A DNA stretch of 9,227 nucleotides, taken from assembly GCA_030618905.1 (NCBI GenBank), contig JAUXCL010000085.1:1-9227 (forward strand). Direction: 5' to 3'. Of this stretch, positions 6,433 through 9,227 are shown in pieces. The translations under genes were made by a program, and so were the position numbers. This DNA comes from Bacteroidales bacterium. Its GTDB lineage: Bacteria; Bacteroidota; Bacteroidia; Bacteroidales; B18-G4. The stretch's first letter is position 1, and each line of letters opens with the position of its first letter. The notes under the pieces were generated by a model that was not told where the DNA came from, did no database searches, and saw nothing but the letters and a program-made list of their open reading frames with translations.

Positions 6433-7725
6433 TTGATCAATAAGATATTAAACACTTTCACTACACGAAGCATTGCAGCAATAGTCAATCTTCTGATTGC
6501 TGTTGTACTTTCACAATACCTTGGTCCGGCCGGTAAAGGGCAACAGGGGCTAATCATAACGACAATTGCTTTCATCCTGGTATTCAGCAACCTTGTTGGA
6601 GGTGCCACCCTGGTGTACCTGGTCCCGCGTTATCCTTACTCGAAACTCATCGTACCATCCTATATCTGGTCCCTCATCATTAGCGCCATATCCCTTCCTG
6701 TTCTATTGCTCATTCGGGTCATCCCTTCGGAATACATCCTGCATGTGAGCATTCTCTCTGTGATTAATTCTTTCGCCAGCATTAATATGACCTTGCTCAT
6801 TGGTAAGGAAAAGATACGGACAGCAAACCTGATTGCGGTCCTGCAACCCATTATCATCATCCTGGTACTTGTTTTTTTCTTTGCTGTTCCTGAAAAACAG
6901 GATGTGCAATCCTATATAATCGCCCTTTATCTGGCATTTTTCATCAGCTGGTTCATTGGGGCTCTGGCTGTGATCAAAGTATTTGGCAAGATTGGCCTTG
7001 GAATGAAAGAAAACCTGTCGGTGGTCAACGACATGTTCAGGTTAGGATTCATGAACCAGCTGGCTCATATCACCCAATTTATGAGCTTCAGGCTGAGCTA
7101 TTATTTTCTGGACATATACCATGGGGCGGATAGTGTTGGAGTATATTCCAATGGTGTCTCAATTATTGAATCAATATGGCTGGTGGGTAAAAGCATTTCC
7201 CTTGTACAATATGCCCGCATTGCCAATACGGACGACAATGCCTATGCCCAGGATCTGTCCATTCACCTGTTAAAAGCGAGCTTCCTGATTAGTTTACTGG
7301 CTATTATCTTAATGGTTGTGTTGCCGGTGTCATTCTATACTTTTATTTTCGGACAAGGCTTTGAAGGTATTAAAATTGGCATATATGCCCTTGCACCCGG
7401 TGTCCTGGTTTATAATATTTCCATCATCCTGGGGCATTATTTTTCGGGTTGTGGAAAATACCACATCAATACCATCTCGTCCACCATCGGCTTGATCATC
7501 GCAATTCTTTGTTATGTCCTGCTGATCCCTGATTATGATATTGCCGGTGCCGGCCTGGCTACCAGTATTTCATACGCGGCTACCTCTTTATCCATACTTA
7601 TCTTTTTCCTTGCTGAATCCAGGAAACCTGCACGAAGCTTTTTCATTAATGGAAAGGATATATTGATGTACTACACAGAGGCCAGAAAATTTCTGTTCGA
7701 AAAACAAAACAGGGAAGAATCCTAA
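6433..7725 (+). CDS. Wzx-like polysaccharide flippase (MOP superfamily)
   Basis: This 430-residue integral inner-membrane protein has about 12 hydrophobic segments. It is of the polysaccharide-transporter branch of the MOP superfamily and flips lipid-linked oligosaccharides to the periplasmic face. The N-terminal signature is characteristic: a short basic start, a first helix (AAIVNLLIAVVLSQYL, 14-29), then GPAGKGQQGLI (31-41) and SNLVGGATLVYLVPRYPYSK (52-71). FRLSYYFLDIYHGADSVGVYS (219-239) is the conserved segment opening the second half. Late helices include IAGAGLATSISYA (370-382). The start is TTG at 6433: a stop lies in frame at 6409-6411, no ATG occurs between them, and the next in-frame ATG (about residue 119) would remove three membrane segments. 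It follows the GT4 gene by 10 bases, so the two are probably one operon. The stop overlaps that of the convergent methyltransferase. The glycan carried is unknown. Confidence 0.9.
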   Translation: MINKILNTFTTRSIAAIVNLLIAVVLSQYLGPAGKGQQGLIITTIAFILVFSNLVGGATLVYLVPRYPYSKLIVPSYIWSLIISAISLPVLLLIRVIPSEYILHVSILSVINSFASINMTLLIGKEKIRTANLIAVLQPIIIILVLVFFFAVPEKQDVQSYIIALYLAFFISWFIGALAVIKVFGKIGLGMKENLSVVNDMFRLGFMNQLAHITQFMSFRLSYYFLDIYHGADSVGVYSNGVSIIESIWLVGKSISLVQYARIANTDDNAYAQDLSIHLLKASFLISLLAIILMVVLPVSFYTFIFGQGFEGIKIGIYALAPGVLVYNISIILGHYFSGCGKYHINTISSTIGLIIAILCYVLLIPDYDIAGAGLATSISYAATSLSILIFFLAESRKPARSFFINGKDILMYYTEARKFLFEKQNREES

Positions 7726-8534
7726 TCTTCTTTTGGTAATATTTTCAGGTTGACATCAAAGATCTTCTCAGGATGTATAGGAGTTATAAAGGCTTTGCTC
7801 TTTAAAGGTTTCTTTGAAAAGATAGCACAAAGTGTATTGGAAACGTAATAAAGGTGTTGATGCAAGCCTTTTGGCACACCATCCATTATCCCTGCAAATA
7901 CTTCATACCTGATCGTTTCCGGGTTGTATGCGTAATCATGCCAAACCACGATGCTGTCATCGTGAACGAGGTGGCTGAACACCCTTTGACTATCATTGCG
8001 GACCATTTCAAAATGGTGATCCCCATCAATGAAAATCAGATCAAACTTTTTATTCAGTCCGGCAAAATCAAAATTTACCGAATCCCCCCTCAGGTGGATA
8101 ATATTCTCAAGCCCTCTTGATAAGGTGCCATACTCTTTAAGATACTTTTCCGAATAACCTGCATCCTTAATGTCTTTCTGACATAGGTTCAAAGTATAGC
8201 AAGAGCTTGCCACTTCCGAAACATTGGCCACACTTTCACCCCTCCATGTACCGATCTCAAAATAATCGCAATTTTTTGTACGCCTGGCCAGGGCCCTGAG
8301 TAAGGCAAGGTCTGTAATAAGACAACCGCCATCCAGAAAAGCATAAGGCTTTATATTTTCCTCATTATTTTTCATCAGGTCTGCAATTTCCACCACAGGA
8401 AGCGGATTGTTTTGGCCGAACTTTTGTTTGACATATTTCTGCCATTCGCTGTTATCATTAATCACGTTGTTCAGCAGGTATGGTTTACGAAGGAGTGCTG
8501 AGATAGCTTTGTATAGTTTGGTAAGTTTATTCAT
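7722..8534 (-). CDS. Class I SAM-dependent methyltransferase (Methyltransf_24/CmcI-like)
   Basis: This 270-residue soluble protein has a Rossmann methyltransferase core. Motif I, which binds S-adenosylmethionine, is DYFEIGTWRGESVANVS (90-106). The acidic strand-4 and following motif is KKFDLIFIDGDHHFEMVRNDSQ (162-183), with the IDGDH box that often carries metal or catalytic residues, then DDSIVVWHDY (192-201). These match the Methyltransf_24 / cephalosporin-hydroxylase-like group, members of which O-methylate sugars or small molecules. The first roughly 85 residues are helical and unassigned. The gene lies 23 bases after a glycosyltransferase-39-like gene on the same strand, so co-transcription and a role in decorating an envelope glycan are plausible. 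The ATG is at 8532-8534; no Shine-Dalgarno sequence precedes it. Its TAG overlaps the TAA of the converging flippase gene. The methyltransferase call is strong; the substrate is inferred only from context. Confidence 0.85.
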   Translation of the reverse strand: MNKLTKLYKAISALLRKPYLLNNVINDNSEWQKYVKQKFGQNNPLPVVEIADLMKNNEENIKPYAFLDGGCLITDLALLRALARRTKNCDYFEIGTWRGESVANVSEVASSCYTLNLCQKDIKDAGYSEKYLKEYGTLSRGLENIIHLRGDSVNFDFAGLNKKFDLIFIDGDHHFEMVRNDSQRVFSHLVHDDSIVVWHDYAYNPETIRYEVFAGIMDGVPKGLHQHLYYVSNTLCAIFSKKPLKSKAFITPIHPEKIFDVNLKILPKED

Positions 8535-8557
8535 GGCCCGAAATTAATCATAATTCA

Positions 8558-9227
8558 TCAAGGAACTCTTTGATAAAGTTTAAATTTTTCATTTTCCCAT
8601 ACCAGTTGGATCCAGTCAGGATTACCCATAACATACTGTTTCAAAGAATGATCTGAATAATCAGTATGAATGAGAAAATAATTTACGCCCATCTTTTCAA
8701 ATTGCTCAGATACAATACCCGGGTTTTGATCGGGTTTGTTGGACATACTCAGCCTGGAAGTATACAAGGCCAGCACCCTGGGCTTGAAAAAGACAATGCT
8801 TGCATCAGGCGGGGTATTGCTCCGGATATAATCAAAAGCTGCTATTGCTGCTTCTTCTTGCGGCCCCGGGATCACTTTATTCCTTTCGCTTTGGATATGC
8901 AGAAAAGTATTCAGGTACAATGACAAAGCAAGTATACCCAGAGTCAGGATTTTAACATTCCTGTTCAGTGTAAAATCAAACCTGAAAGCATTCATCCCCA
9001 ATACCATATAGTACATCAGGTAAGGTATAATGGGTAAAAGGAACCTGAATCCTGAATGCCTGTATGGGTATATCAGGATAACCCCGAGATAAAGCAAAAG
9101 CAGTATATCGATAAAATTGAATTTCCTGACAAGATGGTTGATAAACCCCAGAATGATAAAGGCCAGGGCAATGGCGTGCATGACCAGGGTTGCCCATTGC
9201 CAGTGATGCGTATAAGGTGTAAAGAAA
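8558..9227 (-). CDS. C-terminal part of a GT39/ArnT-like membrane glycosyltransferase (5' end outside window)
   Basis: The frame is open from the right edge (first whole codon 9224-9226) to a TGA at 8558-8560, giving 222 residues. An internal Met at 9181 is not the start, because the frame continues upstream through FFTPYTHHWQWATLV. Four hydrophobic helices follow: around MHAIALAFIILGFINHLV; FIDILLLLYLGVILIYPYRH; FLLPIIPYLMYYMVLGMNAF; and VKILTLGILALSLYLNTFL. 'YPYRHSGFRFLLPIIPY' resembles the conserved late loop (R/H-x-R-F-L-L-P) of multi-span glycosyltransferases that use polyprenyl-phosphate sugars. The last 100 or so residues form a periplasmic domain (AIAAFDYIRSNTPPDASIVF, then ALYTSRLSM), common at the C-terminus of this group. 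A methyltransferase gene follows after 23 bases. The catalytic N-terminal Asp motif lies outside the window, so the family call is moderate. Confidence 0.65.
   Translation of the reverse strand, partial: FFTPYTHHWQWATLVMHAIALAFIILGFINHLVRKFNFIDILLLLYLGVILIYPYRHSGFRFLLPIIPYLMYYMVLGMNAFRFDFTLNRNVKILTLGILALSLYLNTFLHIQSERNKVIPGPQEEAAIAAFDYIRSNTPPDASIVFFKPRVLALYTSRLSMSNKPDQNPGIVSEQFEKMGVNYFLIHTDYSDHSLKQYVMGNPDWIQLVWENEKFKLYQRVP

Noticed and set aside
8537..8545. Minus-strand TAATTTCG as a -7 promoter box for the methyltransferase
   Set aside because: One mismatch to TAnnTTTG, no -33 box at proper spacing, and only a few bases from the ATG; read-through from the upstream gene is simpler.

Overview
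The window looks like a chromosomal segment of a Bacteroidota bacterium, probably Bacteroidales or a relative. The signs are moderate-to-low GC with many AT-rich start regions, no convincing Shine-Dalgarno sequences, two copies of the Bacteroidota-type -7 promoter word TAATTTTG in intergenic positions, an ftsK gene followed directly by a lolA-like gene, and an ECF sigma gene followed by a 'FKVPDNYF'-type membrane protein and an LTPAEAEKFWPLY-type periplasmic protein. No mobile elements, CRISPR arrays, tRNA or rRNA genes were seen, and intergenic gaps are all under 80 bases.

Layout, left to right. (1) 1-2102: the C-terminal two thirds or so of the DNA translocase FtsK, running in from the left edge, and a LolA-like periplasmic lipoprotein carrier 14 bases downstream. 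(2) 2181-3796: an ECF sigma factor (GTG start), a single-pass membrane protein that is a candidate anti-sigma factor, and a Spy/CpxP-like exported protein. Together they resemble a compact envelope-stress sensing module. (3) 3807-5216: a perfect 12-base inverted repeat containing TAATTTTG on both strands, followed by a tight operon of a YkoF-family thiamine-binding protein, a PnuC/PnuT-family vitamin transporter and a NadR-like P-loop kinase. The classical reading is nicotinamide riboside uptake and phosphorylation. The thiamine-binding neighbour and an Asp at a position where E. coli PnuC has Asn favour thiamine instead. (4) 5221-7725: a TAATTTTG box, a GT4 glycosyltransferase and a Wzx-like flippase with a TTG start, which look like part of a surface-glycan locus. 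(5) 7722-9227, minus strand: a class I SAM-dependent methyltransferase preceded by the C-terminal part of a multi-membrane-span protein of glycosyltransferase-39 type that runs off the right edge. The flippase and methyltransferase converge with overlapping stop codons.

Regions 4 and 5 probably belong to one envelope polysaccharide region (sugar transfer, lipid-linked export, methyl decoration). The most interesting part is region 3, where the usual 'PnuC plus NadR' label may be wrong. All calls come from reading the sequence and from remembered family motifs; no search was run.
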